64,000 nucleotides of DNA from Capsicum annuum. Its lineage: Eukaryota; Streptophyta; Magnoliopsida; Solanales; Solanaceae. The stretch is from positions 152,831,649 to 152,895,648 of the forward strand of contig NC_061115.1 of NCBI RefSeq assembly GCF_002878395.1, written 5' to 3'. The notes beneath the pieces were generated by a model. It was not told the DNA's origin, searched no databases, and saw nothing but the letters and a program-made list of their open reading frames with translations. The position numbers and the translations under genes were made by a program. Of the stretch, positions 1 through 11,130 are shown piece after piece. The first letter of the stretch is position 1. Every line of letters starts with the position of its first letter.

Positions 1-153
1 ACATATTCAAAAAGTCACCAATTTTAATTAATGAAGGGATATGAACAGTCATGGCTTTTTGTTTGACTAAGTCAAGTCACCACTTCCAATTCAATCATTT
101 TGTCATTGTGGTCGTTGAGCTCAGTATAGAGCTCTAGATCTTTTGTGAGTTTG

Positions 154-620
154 TCAAGGAGGACTACTTTCTTTCTTGGCAGCTTTCTTATAATATTTCT
201 CTTGGTCCTTCTTAGATCTACGCAAGGTCAAGGAGAAGTATGGAGGGTTCTCTTTGAGTTTTTTCAAGACAAGCTCTCTCTCGACTGATAAATTCGGTGC
301 TGCAGCATATATGGATAGTGCAGCACTCAATGTAGAATAGTTTTCTGGTAGAAGCAAGTCTTGAGAAGACATAATCAGTAATCTCTCGATATCATCTTTT
401 GTTGTGTCAAGGAGTTCTGTTAATATCTTGTCCTCTGCGGGAGAAGATTGATCAGTAGAAAAAACAAGTAATTGAGATCATTTAACCTATTGACTAACTC
501 GAGCAAAGACGTCTTCTAGATTATCAAACTTCACAGGGCAGTCTAGTGGTTCAATAGCATCAGATATCTTATTTTTTGTATTAGCTAATGATGGGGAGAT
601 TCTGCTTTCCTCACCATTCT
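154..620 (-). pseudogene. unidentified captured gene fragment
   Basis: I do not recognise this protein. On the minus strand an exon opens after a good splice acceptor (TTTTCTTTTCAG, just above 620) and reads NGEESRISPSLANTKNK..., then runs in one frame through two stop codons (TAG at 487-489 and a TGA shortly after) into DKILTELLDTTKDDIERLL... and SVERELVLKKLKENPPYF.... It ends in a lysine-rich stretch near 154. The frame holds on both sides of the stops and the composition is that of a real helical protein, so this is a decayed coding piece rather than chance. It lies in copy A directly downstream, on the same strand, of a DUF1985-Ulp1 linker fragment. It has no counterpart that I can see in copy B. 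Confidence 0.45.
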
Positions 621-699
621 GAAAAGAAAAAACACTCAAAATTAGATGGAGATCTCTACATAATAACACAAGATGAACTAAATCTAGCATTCAGTTTTT

Positions 700-960
700 C
701 CTTCCTATTCCTCCCCTTTTTATCTTCTCACCTTTTTCAGATCCAAAATTTTTCTATTTTAGGATACTTGATAATACCTTGGAAATTGCTTTCTTTCTCC
801 TCTTAGCCTTAATCTCTAATGGAGTGAATGAAACTAAAATCCTCTTTGATCGAATGACACTACTGTTAGATATCAATTCCTTTACATCAGCAGTTAATGC
901 ATTAACAATATTAATCACTCCATCATGTTTTGGCTTGCACTTTTCATATTTGTATGCATA
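700..960 (-). pseudogene. DUF1985-Ulp1 linker-region fragment
   Basis: The minus strand reads KHDGVINIVNALTADVKEL followed by a KAKRRKK basic stretch. This is the same linker found in the reverse Ulp1 genes at about 11860-12030 and 41890-42090, where it reads KHDVVINVINVLTASVKEL and KHDVLINAINALTIFVKEL. The linker sits between the DUF1985 domain and the C-terminal protease and looks like a short coiled coil followed by a basic patch that could be a nuclear localisation signal. Only this exon is present here, so it is a third, partial copy of the gene inside copy A. Confidence 0.6.
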
Positions 961-1019
961 AGATAAGCAAGAAGGGGCAATATTGGTTATTCTTCTTCCA
1001 TGTAGAGGACAACATATCT

Positions 1020-1440
1020 GTCATGCAAAAGTCTACACCGTCGCCAGAAATGCTTGCCACAATGAAAGTCTATAGAAGGAATGACAAATAAACTAAGAAA
1101 CATCCGACATTAAATCTTATCAGGGAATCAAAACCATATTCATGGTCCCCCAGCCTTATCAGTTCGAACCTACCCAACTTAACTGTAAAATTGCAGATAT
1201 CTTATTTGAATGATCTATGACTAATCAGTAAAAATAACGTTCATAAAATCAATGTACTCTATGTGTGTTTATATGATAACATTATCAGTAATACATACCT
1301 CCCACATATGAAATGGTTCCATCTGCATGCAGTTTATTCCTCCGAACCTATATTTACTGCACCCTCTTGTGATGGTTTGGCAAAAGTGGATCAACTTTCA
1401 GTTCCTTATATATCTATAAAAAAAGAAGGGAAAAATTAAT
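1020..1440 (-). other. segment homologous to the outer right arm of the copy-B foldback
   Basis: This matches about 32860-33240 of copy B. The shared stretch ACATACCTCCCACATATGAA and its surroundings align base by base with small changes. The minus strand keeps an open stretch reading QMEPFHMWEVCITDN, with HMWEVCFTDQ in copy B, so coding sequence was probably captured. The rest of the foldback seen in B is absent here. Confidence 0.55.
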
Positions 1441-1469
1441 GTCACAAAAAGAACATTACCCATCTATTA

Positions 1470-3295
1470 CAACAGATGTAGAGTATGTTGCATCAAATGT
1501 GGAGTCTGTTGCGTCAGATGTGAAGTCTGATACAACAGATGTGGAGTCTGTTGGAATACATCAAACCAACCTTGCTGGTGGTTTGATTTGTTCTAATAGT
1601 TGCTTCATCTATTGCAACATCAACAACAGCATAAAATACAAACAACAATAAAAAAATATTAACAACAAAGAAAACAACGACATTTGTTCCAACAACATCA
1701 TCAACAACAAAGAAGCATACATCCTATGTTCCAACACCATCAACAACCAGGGGCGGACCCACATGGAGTCCTTCAGGTGTGCGAGCATAGAATGAACTCG
1801 TATCAAACTTTATATATGTATATGAAAATTAAGAAAAAAGGTATATAATCTAATCAGTGAGCACCCATAGTAAGAGTTTTTTGGTTAGCCTAGTGGTTGT
1901 TTATGGGTGATTAAGGCTATTTATTTCTTTTGGTTTTGAGTTCAATTCTCACTCAACACATATTTTTTTAATTTTGGTAACCAACTCTTCTCTCCTTATT
2001 CACTTTAAACTTTCTTTTATTTTTTTCTTCCTTACTCCTTGTGTTGATTGTTCGGACTCAACAATTTTTAAGCTAAGAAACACCCACCATATAAAAAACT
2101 TGGATCTGCCATTGTCAACAACACCACACCACAAGTTCCAACAACGCCAACCCCACCAACAACATCAATAACAACTTCAACAACAAAGAAACAAATAAAA
2201 TATATAAAAAAAATGATACTGCCAATAAGGCTTTTAAACTTCTCCCAACAGATGACTTTTTTCGCATCTTGTAATAAAAATTCTCAGTTCATTTATTCAA
2301 CAATAAAAGTTTCTTCAAATTTTTTAAATAAATATGATATGGATAAATGGTAATTAAACAAAAAAAATGTAAATAACTTGCAAAGAAGAAGGCAAGAATG
2401 AAAGAGCAATAGTGAATCATACCTTAATGTCAAAAAGGGATCAAAACAGTAATTTCAGTCGAGAAATCTAAGATATGGATCGGTTTAGATCCTAAAAAAA
2501 AATTTATGAGAAAGAGGAGAGAAAAAAAAAAGTTGTGATAACCCTAAAGAGGATAGAAAGAAAAAGATGAGAGACGAATAAAATAAGTTTAGGGCTGAAG
2601 GAGAGATGGGATAATTTAAATTTCTAGATGTACCACCCTTAATATTAAATGACTAAACAAAGTGTATTTATTCAAATTTATATTTTCAAAGCATAATTAA
2701 TAAGGCTAATTTGGTAAAATAAACCCCTAATTAATATTTTCTTAATGGGTGTGCCAAGTCAATAGGGGCCAACTAATATAATATGAAACGAAAGATGTAT
2801 TAGGAGTTTCAATATTCATTAATTAATATTCATTAATAATTTGAGGGGCACGAGGAATAAAATGGGTGACATTGAAAAAACAAAACAAGACTACTCAATG
2901 AGATTTTTGAGTTATCCAAGAAATATTTTTTACCGTCTTTAGTAGTACTACTTTATCTACTCGGACAAAAGCTTTCTTTAAAATTAAAAGAAAAAAATTC
3001 AAATAGATATGTCGTCTATTGCAACAGATATAAATATCTGTTTGAAAAATCCCAATAGCTCAGTCATCTGTGACAACAGATAGAAATATCCATTTGATAA
3101 CTAAATTAGAAATGTCATCTGTTACAACAGATATCAATATCTGTTTGAAAATTTCCAATAGCTCAGTCATCCGTCACAACAGATGCAAATATCTATTTGA
3201 TAATTAAATCAGATATGTCATCTGTTACAACAAATATTATTATCTATTTGAAATTCTCCAATAGCTCAGTTGTTTGTTGCAATAGATTTTATTGT
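1470..3295. repeat. palindrome clusters and spacer, copy A left part
   Basis: Clusters of ATCTGTTGCAACAGAT variants lie at about 1465-1560 (period near 20-24 bases) and about 3005-3290. Between them is AT-rich spacer with AAC-rich runs (1610-1760, 2110-2190) that matches copy B at 33540-34290. I see no gene here. Confidence 0.6.
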
Positions 3296-3317
3296 AATTG
3301 ATTAAGGTGGAACTAGA

Positions 3318-5275
3318 GATGAATGAATGAGCTCACAGGGTCAACAAAAAATCCAATTGAGTCTTTGCAATTGCATGGTATTAGTATTGCATTCATCTTG
3401 ACCCAAGTCATCGATCGATCACTCTGAGTTGAAATGAGTTCTCATTAACTTAATGTTAAGATTAATAATAGTACCTACATCGATCTAGGTGGAACGAGGG
3501 ATGAATGAATGATCTCACAGGGTCAACTACAAATCCAATTAAGTCATTGCATTTGCATGGTGTTAGTATTGCGTTCATCCTGACCCGAGTCATCGATCGA
3601 TCACTCTGAGTTGAAATGAGTTCTCATTAACTTAATTTTAAGTTTAATAATAGTACCTACATCGATCTAGGTAGAACTAGGGATGAATGAATGAGCTCAC
3701 AGGGTCAAGTACAACTTCAATTGAGTCTTTTGGTAATTGCATGATGAGATGGTATTGCGTTCCTTTCGACCAGAGTTGTCGATCGATCACTCTAAGCCGT
3801 ACTGATTCTTACTACCTCATATGTTCAACTAATACCTTAATTGAATAATCTAGGACTAGGCGTGAGTTCTCATAGGGTCAACTACAACTTTAATTGAGTC
3901 TTTTGACAATTGCATTATGAGACAGTATTGTGTTCCTCCCGACCAGAGTCATCGATCAATCACTCTGAGCCAAACCAATTCTTACTACCTCAAATGTTCA
4001 ACTAATGCCTTAATTGATTAATCTAGCACTAGGGGTGAGTTCTTATAATGTCAACTACAATAGATGACAACGCCTATTTGATAATTTACAACAAATGGGT
4101 AATTTATTATGGCATATGACTTAATCTATTTGATAATTTACAACAGATGGGTAATTTGTCGCAATAGATGACTTAGTCAGTTTGATAGTTTACAACAGAT
4201 TCATGATATATTGCAACAAATGATGTAATATGTTTGATAGTTTACAACAGATGCGTATTATGTTGAAATAGATTACCTAATTTATTTGATTTGATCCAAT
4301 AGAAAATACATCTATTCCAACAGGTTGAACATTTGTTTATATATAATTTCAATTGAGTTCATATGTTAGACTAATACCTTAATTGAATGTGAGTTCTCAC
4401 AGGGTCAACTATAACTTCAATTGAGTCTTTTCGCAATTACATGATGAGACGGTATTGCGTTCCTCCTGACCAGAGTCATCGATTGATCACTCTGAGCCGA
4501 ACCAATTCTTACTACCTCATATGTTAGACTAATACCTTAATTGATTAATCTAGGACTAGGGTACTAATACTTTAATTGAATAATCTAGGACTAGGGGTGA
4601 GTTCTCATAGGGTCAACTACAACTTTAATTGAGTCTTTTGGAAATTGCATAATGAGACGGTACTGCATTTCTCCCAACCAGACTCATCGATTGATAACTC
4701 TGAACTGAACCGATTCTTACTACTTCATATGTTCAACTAATACCTTAATTGATTAATCTAGGACAGGGTACTAATACCTTAATTGAATAATCTGGGACTA
4801 GGGGTGAGTTCTCATATGGTCAACTATTGATTAATCTAGGACTAGGGGTGAGTTCTTATAGGGTATGCTACAACAGATGGCAGTGACTATTTGATAATTT
4901 ACAATATATGGGTAATTGTTGCGACATATGACAATCTATTTGATAATTTACAACAGATGGGTAATCTATCGCAATAGATGACTTAATCTATTTGATAATT
5001 TACAACAGATTTATAATCTATTGTTACCTAATCTGATTGATTATTTACAACAGATGTAAAATCTGATGTAACATGTTGAATATTTATTTTTATACAATTT
5101 TAATTGAGTTCATATGTTAGACTAATAGTACCTAAATTGATTAATCCAGGACTAGGGGTGAGTTCATATGGTCAACTAGAGTACTCGGTCAACTACAACT
5201 TTAATTATTTTTATACAATTTCAATTGAGTTCATATGTTAGATAAATAGTACCCTTTTGGTAATTGCATGATGAG
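3318..5275 (+). repeat. ~170-185-bp tandem array, degenerate, interrupted by palindrome blocks
   Basis: The unit contains AGGGTCAACTACAACTT..., an ATTGAGTC core, CGATCGATCACTCTGAG and a CTAGGACTAGGGGTGAG stretch. Copies of the AGGGTCAACTA core start near 3336, 3518, 3699, 3871, 4398 and 4606, with weaker copies at 4045, 4813 and 5166. The first spacings are about 182, 181 and 172 bases. Blocks at 4050-4330 and 4860-5090 are clusters of the 16-bp palindrome. The homologous array in copy B is shorter and more regular. Confidence 0.8.
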
Positions 5276-5399
5276 AAGGTTAAAAATTACGCATATCTTT
5301 TATGATTTTAAAAATAATTAAAATCAATTCAGACCAAATTAACATTTTCAAAACTTGACATTCTTTTTCAAAATACAAATCAACCCATACAAAATGTTT

Positions 5400-5984
5400 C
5401 ATCATCTCAAATCTTGAGTTCTCGCTCTTTCTCTCTTATTTTAACTCAATAATACAGTACAAATAACAACTACTCAACAAATTTGCTCAACCCTTCACAA
5501 TAGTATCAGTCATTTTCTTTATCTTCGTAGGCAATAGAGTTCGAGAAGAGTTCTATATTTGTTATTTTTTTAAAAAAATAAGGGTTTTTAAGTTAATGAT
5601 GAAAAATTAAACTTTTAGTTGTATTATCTTCGAGAATGGGTTTACAATTTTGAGTTTTGATGGTAAAATTGTAGGAAGAACTCGAGAAATCCCTAGTTTT
5701 TATCGCAGTATTCCATTAACTGTCATGGTATTGTTGGATGGTGTTTGTAGTATTGTTAGTGGTGGTGGTGATGGTGTTTGTGGTCGTCGTGGTGGCATTA
5801 GTTGGTGGTATTTATGGTGGCTGTTGATGGTGTCGGTATTCATGATGCTTGTTTGTTGCATTGGTTGGTGGTGTTTGCGGTGGTGGCTATTGGTATGTTG
5901 GTATTCATGGTGTTTGTAATGTATTTTTTAAAATTTATGCATACATCAATTGTAATGTAATTTTTATTTTTCTGTTGTTTGTAG
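5400..5984 (+). promoter_or_regulatory. 5' leader region of the forward DUF1985-Ulp1 gene (copy A)
   Basis: This stretch before the first recognisable exon holds a GGTGGT/TTG-rich run (5730-5920) and ends in a good 3' splice site, TTCTGTTGTTTGTAG, at 5984. Copy B has the same arrangement at 35340-35800. The run can be read as a Gly/Trp/Val-rich frame, but that frame is not conserved in copy B, so I treat it as leader or intron. Confidence 0.4.
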
Positions 5985-8900
5985 GTAAAACATGTCTCTC
6001 AAAAGAAAAGAAAGTGAAAGTGGATCAACGTCTGACCACCCCAAAAAAAGGTTACAGTACAGAAGGATTCGAAGGAGCTTCCTGAACTACCTCAGTCAGA
6101 GAAAGTAAAGCTGAGAAGATATGTGAAAACAACGTTGAGAGAGGTGGACAAGGGTCTGTAGATGGTGATAAAGAAAATAAAAGTGTGAAAGAGGAGGAAT
6201 TGGAGAGTGAGATAGAGAAAGAGGATAATCATCAACATGATGATAATGGATCACCAATGGGGCGTGAATTAATATTGACATCCCGGCATGATCCTGTCAA
6301 AACTTTTAGTATTGACAGGTTTCAAGTTTCGATGCCGATAAATGACCCAGAAGCAAAACAACTAACTAGTCAAATTGTACTTGAATGTCAGATGGGGAAA
6401 TTTTTTAAACATTTTATGAAAATTATGAAGAACGAAAACATAGGCGGACTTTTTAAGAAGAGATACTTTAGACGCTTTCTTGAGGTGCCTGAGGACCCCT
6501 CTGGCCGTATCTGTTTCCCTATGATGATAGTATATGGTTTTCTCAATCGTAGGATCAAGTACGTGGGGGATGATAAAGATTCAGGGAGGGATGCAAAAAG
6601 AAGATGGATAAAATTTGGATCAACTACTGTGGCATGCTTATTTGTTTTGGCTTGCAAGAGTTTACCATAGTGATAGGCTTGAGATGCTATCGTCCAGAAG
6701 AACCACCACCCCGCAAAAGATCCAAGGCAAGAAAACACAAGGAAAAAATAGATGGGTTGTTTGACATTGCTCGATGTAGCTACAAAATATTGGATTTGTT
6801 GACAGATCTCGAGGATAAAACCATACCAAAGCAGCACAGGGAGACATTGTGCTTAGTTTGGTTTGCCCATTCAGTTATATTGGAAAGAGACGTCAACAAT
6901 GTCATAGAAGATGATTTGTTGGTGTGTGCTGAGGATTTTGATACATTCAACAATTATCCCTGGGATATGACAACTTCTACTTTATTGTCCAATATTTACT
7001 GACAAAGCTATCCTCTGGGACAACTATATTATACGACTTTCCTTGGCTTTCATGGTAAAATTAATCACTAATTTTACTCATCCATTAATTTATATTGAAT
7101 ATAGTTATTATGACTTGTTTTTGCTTGCTTCCTGTTTACATTTTTTAGGCTTGGGTATTTGAAGTCATTCTTCCTCTCCAAAAGCAGTTAATGGATTACC
7201 CAGATGAGATTTCTCATCCAAGGATGTTAAGGTTATTGGCTACAAAGAGTAACACCAATATTAAGGAGGTTGATCTCTTAAACCCTCCGAATGATGTAGT
7301 ACGTCTTCTTCAAGTAAAATAATTTTACTCAAAGAAAGATATTGAACAGATGTTATATCTGGTGCAACAGATTTTATATCTGATACACCAGATGGGACAT
7401 CTATTGCGATAAGTTACTATTGATATCTTGCATCAGATTACCCATTGTTGCTTTGGTTCTCTAAACCCAACTCCTAACAGATTAACCATATACTGCAAAT
7501 TATGCAACAGGTATGTAATTTTATAATATATTGTTCATCTGTTGCGACGTACAAATCATCTGTTGCATAATAGATTACCCGTCTTGTGCAACTGTTGCAA
7601 CAGATGATTGATATTTTGCATCAGATTATCCATGTGTTGCTCTATTTCTTTGAGCTAAACTCAAATGGATTTTAACCATATACTACAAACTACGCAACAG
7701 AATATTTTTTTAAATGTAACCCAACTGTGAAAATTATTATATTATATGATTTAAATGCATCTGTCTTTTTTTCTTTTGTATAGGTTGTGCATCCATGGAT
7801 CGTGCCTACTGAGGAAGAGTCAGTGATGACTTCTTATATTACTCTAGGTCATAGTGATACTATAGCAGACCCAACAGTGGAGTTAATAAAGAAGGAATTT
7901 GCTGGAGCAACAGCCATAAGAAGAGCAGTTAGGTAAAGTCAGCCTAATATTGAAGCTCTTCATGACCAACCTACTAAGGCAGATCTGGGTGCTTCTCCTG
8001 GTGGAGTTGTTGGTGTTGGTGGCAGGCATGCTGATGCTACTACCACTCATATTGCTGAGCATGTTGATACTCAAGAAAGAATAAATATGTTTGAAAACAC
8101 CCATTTTCACCCTTACACAGGTCCCTCTCACCCCTCTTTACCCTCGTGTTCTCGTTGCGAATGCAAATTGTGAGAACAGACAGGATAAACTCTTTGAAAA
8201 AATAGAGGCTATCTCTAAAGCTATCAAGAAATTCAAATCCAAGAGGTGTGTCATACCATCCAAGAAGTTTAGGGAGTCACACAATCCTACAATATTGGTT
8301 AGGAGAAAGAAAAGAGCAATTAGAGATGTCCTCTCTGGTCGAAAATTAAAAGAAATTGTAATTCCTCCCTCTTCAAAAGCTGTTGAAGTTCTAGGGCCAG
8401 TTAAGAAGGTAGAAATATACACAGAACTTTGCACCGAAGAGAAGAGGGATCTGCGATAGTCCAAGAATGCCAATCCAGGCACACCAGATTACCCCAGGCC
8501 TCCCTTTTCCCCTCAAGACTTCCAGACTATGACTGATATGTGTATGCCGTACGAGGATAAGGGAAGTTTAATTTTCCTAACCTAGCCCTTCTAATATACC
8601 CCATGAAGAAGAATCTACGCAACAAATTTCATATTTGTTGCAACAGCTGGGTATACTAGTGCAACTGGTAGTGGTTCTGTTGCAACTTATTATCCATCTG
8701 TTGCATAAGTTGTGCTGGATTATTGATTCAGAGAACCCTATACAACAGTTGGATCATCCGTTGCATATTTACAATTAATAACATATTTAAAAATTGACTT
8801 CTTATATCACAACATATTGACATAATTCTCTGCCTCATGAGGAAAAAACAGTTAACGTACCAGAAAGTTTATGACCTTGCCAATAGGATAATGGACCTCA

Positions 8901-9517
8901 ACTTCTACAAGAAGCTCAAGGATAGGTATGATCAAATCAATGGGGCGGATTTATCCCTTGGTGTGGGACTTGATTTCTAGTTGCTATGTTGGTCTTGGAT
9001 GAAGAAGAAATGATAAAATATGTTAGAGGAAAGAATCCAAATCCACACGGCAAGAGCTGGGCCGAGGCAAAGAGGATTCTTGCAGTCATTAGCGTGAACG
9101 GTATGCATTATCAGGCTATTGAGATACTACGCTAGGAGAGAAAGATCAATATTTATGACTCCAACGTACCTCTCATCGATGATGTTGATCTTTTTCTCCT
9201 CGTGGAGCCACTGATGGTGCTGTTGCCCATCTTGTTGAAGGAGAGTAAACTGATGAATCATTTGCCAAAGAAAATTTTGATGAAGAAATCATGGGATTTT
9301 GAAGCTCAAAACATGGGAATGATCCTTTCAAAAGATGATGCCACGAAAGTGAGTGGCACGTTCTTGCACACATCAAATATTTGTTGACCGGCACAGAAAT
9401 GGCCGAGCCAATGACTTTTCTGTGCGACAACGTTGTGCAAACCTGCAAGAGGTCTAGGCTTATGGGGTACTAACACGACGCTTGAAGCCTATGTATATAG
9501 AAGAACCTGAGAAATAG
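5985..9517 (+). pseudogene. forward DUF1985-Ulp1 (C48 cysteine protease-like) gene, copy A, broken
   Basis: Four exons can be followed. Exon 1 (5985-7054) starts with ATG at 5992 (MSLKRKESESGST), then carries a DUF1985-type domain with the hallmarks FKKRYFRRFLEVPED, INYCGM..CFGLQEF and LCLVWFAHSV. It contains an early TAA after LSQRK and a frameshift near 6600-6670. Exon 2 (7149-7298) reads AWVFEVILPLQKQ. Exon 3 (7784 to about 8583) begins VVHPWIVPTEEE, has a TAA at 7934-7936, and carries the coiled-coil linker and basic patch. Exon 4 (about 8838-9517) is the Ulp1 core, with a His in VNGMHYQAIEI and an Asp in IYDSNVP; the region expected to hold the catalytic Cys is frameshifted. Ulp1 proteases remove SUMO; this copy cannot encode an active one. 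Introns 7055-7148 and 7299-7783 have GT-AG ends, and the second is full of palindromes. Confidence 0.75.
7320..7720. repeat. intronic palindrome cluster, copy A
   Basis: Within intron 2 of the forward gene there are repeated near-copies of ATCTGTTGCAACAGAT, for example at 7355-7375, 7548-7615 and 7690-7700, separated by irregular AT-rich spacers. The homologous intron in copy B (37190-37500) has its own, differently arranged cluster. Confidence 0.7.
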
Positions 9518-9819
9518 CAATTTTAATTTAAAGTCACCCTTCACTTTATTAGATGTACATGTAGTGGCAATAATTTTTTTCAGATGAAAGTTGAGTTTTT
9601 TATAATGCAATAGATTGTCAATCTGTTGTAAAATATATTTAATTTGTTCTGGCAGATAGTTTATCTGTTGCAATAGGTTGGTCATCTGTTGCATTACGCC
9701 GATGTTATTTCTATGAATAATCTAAGTCTAATTTGTTGCAACAGTAGAAAGACTTGTTTGATAACTTCCAATAGATGACCTAAATTTTACAACATATGCC
9801 TACATTTTTTTGATATTTT

Positions 9820-10283
9820 TCAATAGTTATGATTGAATATCCATGTGCTCGACAATACCAAACCAGTAGCAAATACACACACCACCATGAAAATCCATGT
9901 GTCCAACAACACCAAACCAGTAGCAATAACGACAATAATGTAGTATCTTCTTGCTCGATTTTGTTTCTCTTCAGAAGCCTTGACTTTGTTTAACAATCCC
10001 CAGATTACACGATTTGCTTGTGAAGGGTGTCGTTCTTCATACCAATCAAAGCAATCGCATCCACCCAATTTCTATAAAAAAGAGAACACAATTACAAAAT
10101 AATTACAAGTCAATAATTAATCAACTAATTAAATAAAAAAAAATATTACCTTTGAAATTTTACAAGTAAAAACCTACGACCTGGATTTTGTTGAGTCCAA
10201 GAAGTCTTTAACAGAGCTTCATGACCGCACTTACAATATCAAAAATCTTTATCACAAAAAATAGTGGAAGATACGCTCGACAT
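9820..10283 (-). pseudogene. GRF-type zinc-finger protein gene, copy A
   Basis: Exon 1 runs from an ATG at 10283 to 10150 (MSSVSSTIFCDKDF, stop, YCKCGHEALLKTSWTQ, NPGRRF). Exon 2 runs 10071 to about 9820 (KLGGCDCFDWYEERHPSQ). The 78-base intron 10072-10149 has GT-AG ends. CKCG, TSWT..NPGRRF and GCDCFDWYEE form the plant zf-GRF signature; the third zinc ligand region looks altered (FLLVKF where the family has FxxCxF). After the finger come a charged helix and a hydrophobic segment (ARRYYIIVVIATGLVLL) that may span a membrane; the end carries a local duplication of ATGLVL..TWIF. An in-frame TGA at 10239-10241 is shared with copy B. zf-GRF domains bind nucleic acid in other proteins; the role here is unknown. 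Confidence 0.7.
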
Positions 10284-10414
10284 TATCAAGCTTAGTTGGA
10301 AAAAATAAGAGAAATAATTTAAAGAATTTGGATAGATAAAAGAAGATGACAATGAAGAAGAAGATTTGGGAATTTAGGGTTAAATTTTAGGAGGAAGATG
10401 AATATATAAGACAA

Positions 10415-10432
10415 TTGGGGGGGGGGGGGGGT
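10415..10432 (+). repeat. poly-G tract
   Basis: A run of about 14 G between the GRF gene leader and the second direct repeat. In copy B the same place (40300-40306) has only a short GGGG run, so the tract expanded in A or was misread. Confidence 0.8.
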
Positions 10433-11130
10433 AATGACCCTTGGGGGCCAAGTGACGGCAAGTCAGCAAAATGTGCCAGACTAACACATTTGACATTTGA
10501 TGCCTATTTTATTTTACGTGTTTAAAATAAACACTGTCAACTTGATGCCTTTATTTTAGGTGTTTGAACTGAACACCGTCAATGGGTTCCGCCTTTTTTT
10601 ATTTCAATTCAATTTAACATTTTTACATGTAGTGGCAATTTTTTATGTCCAACAAAAGTTGAATTTTTATAATGCAACAGATTCTCCATTCGTTGTAATA
10701 GTTATTCTACTTGTTCTGACATATAGTTTATCTGTTGCAATAGGTTGGTCATCTGTTGCATTATCTCGATGTTTCTATCTAAGTCCATCTGTTGCAACAG
10801 TGGAAAGACCTGCTTGATAAATTCCAACAGATTACCTACCTGTTGCAACATATGTCTAAATTTGTTCAATTTTTCCAATAGATGTGTCATCTGTTGCAAC
10901 AGATAATTTGAATCTAGTATTCTTTTTCAATTAATAAGTTTAAATCTAAAGAATAAATAAAATTCATAGACAAAATAAAATAAATTTAAACCTTCATAAA
11001 TTAGTTGAAATAAGTCAACGAATAAATGAAATGTAAAAAAATTATTATGGGTACAGATCTCAACAAATATATCCACAACAATTTAAGTATGATACCAAGG
11101 ATTACTTTGACAGGCTCAAGCTATAAAGAT

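Larger units (their letters stand above)
9520..10920 (+). repeat. direct repeat pair flanking the GRF gene, copy A
   Basis: About 300 bases at 9530-9830 recur in the same orientation at 10600-10905. The shared anchors are ACATGTAGTGGCAAT, a GTTGAATTTTTATAATGCAA-like stretch, and a run of palindrome variants with GTGGAAAGACCTG. Copy B repeats the same pair at 39400-39680 and 40540-40870, so the duplication is older than the A/B split. Confidence 0.7.

Noticed and set aside
5650..5919. Open frame rich in Gly, Trp and Val (89 codons)
   Set aside because: It is a product of GGT/TTG-rich leader sequence and is not kept in copy B at the same place.
6096..6847. Minus-strand frames opposite the forward DUF1985 gene
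   Set aside because: Shadows; the plus strand holds the recognisable domain and splice sites.
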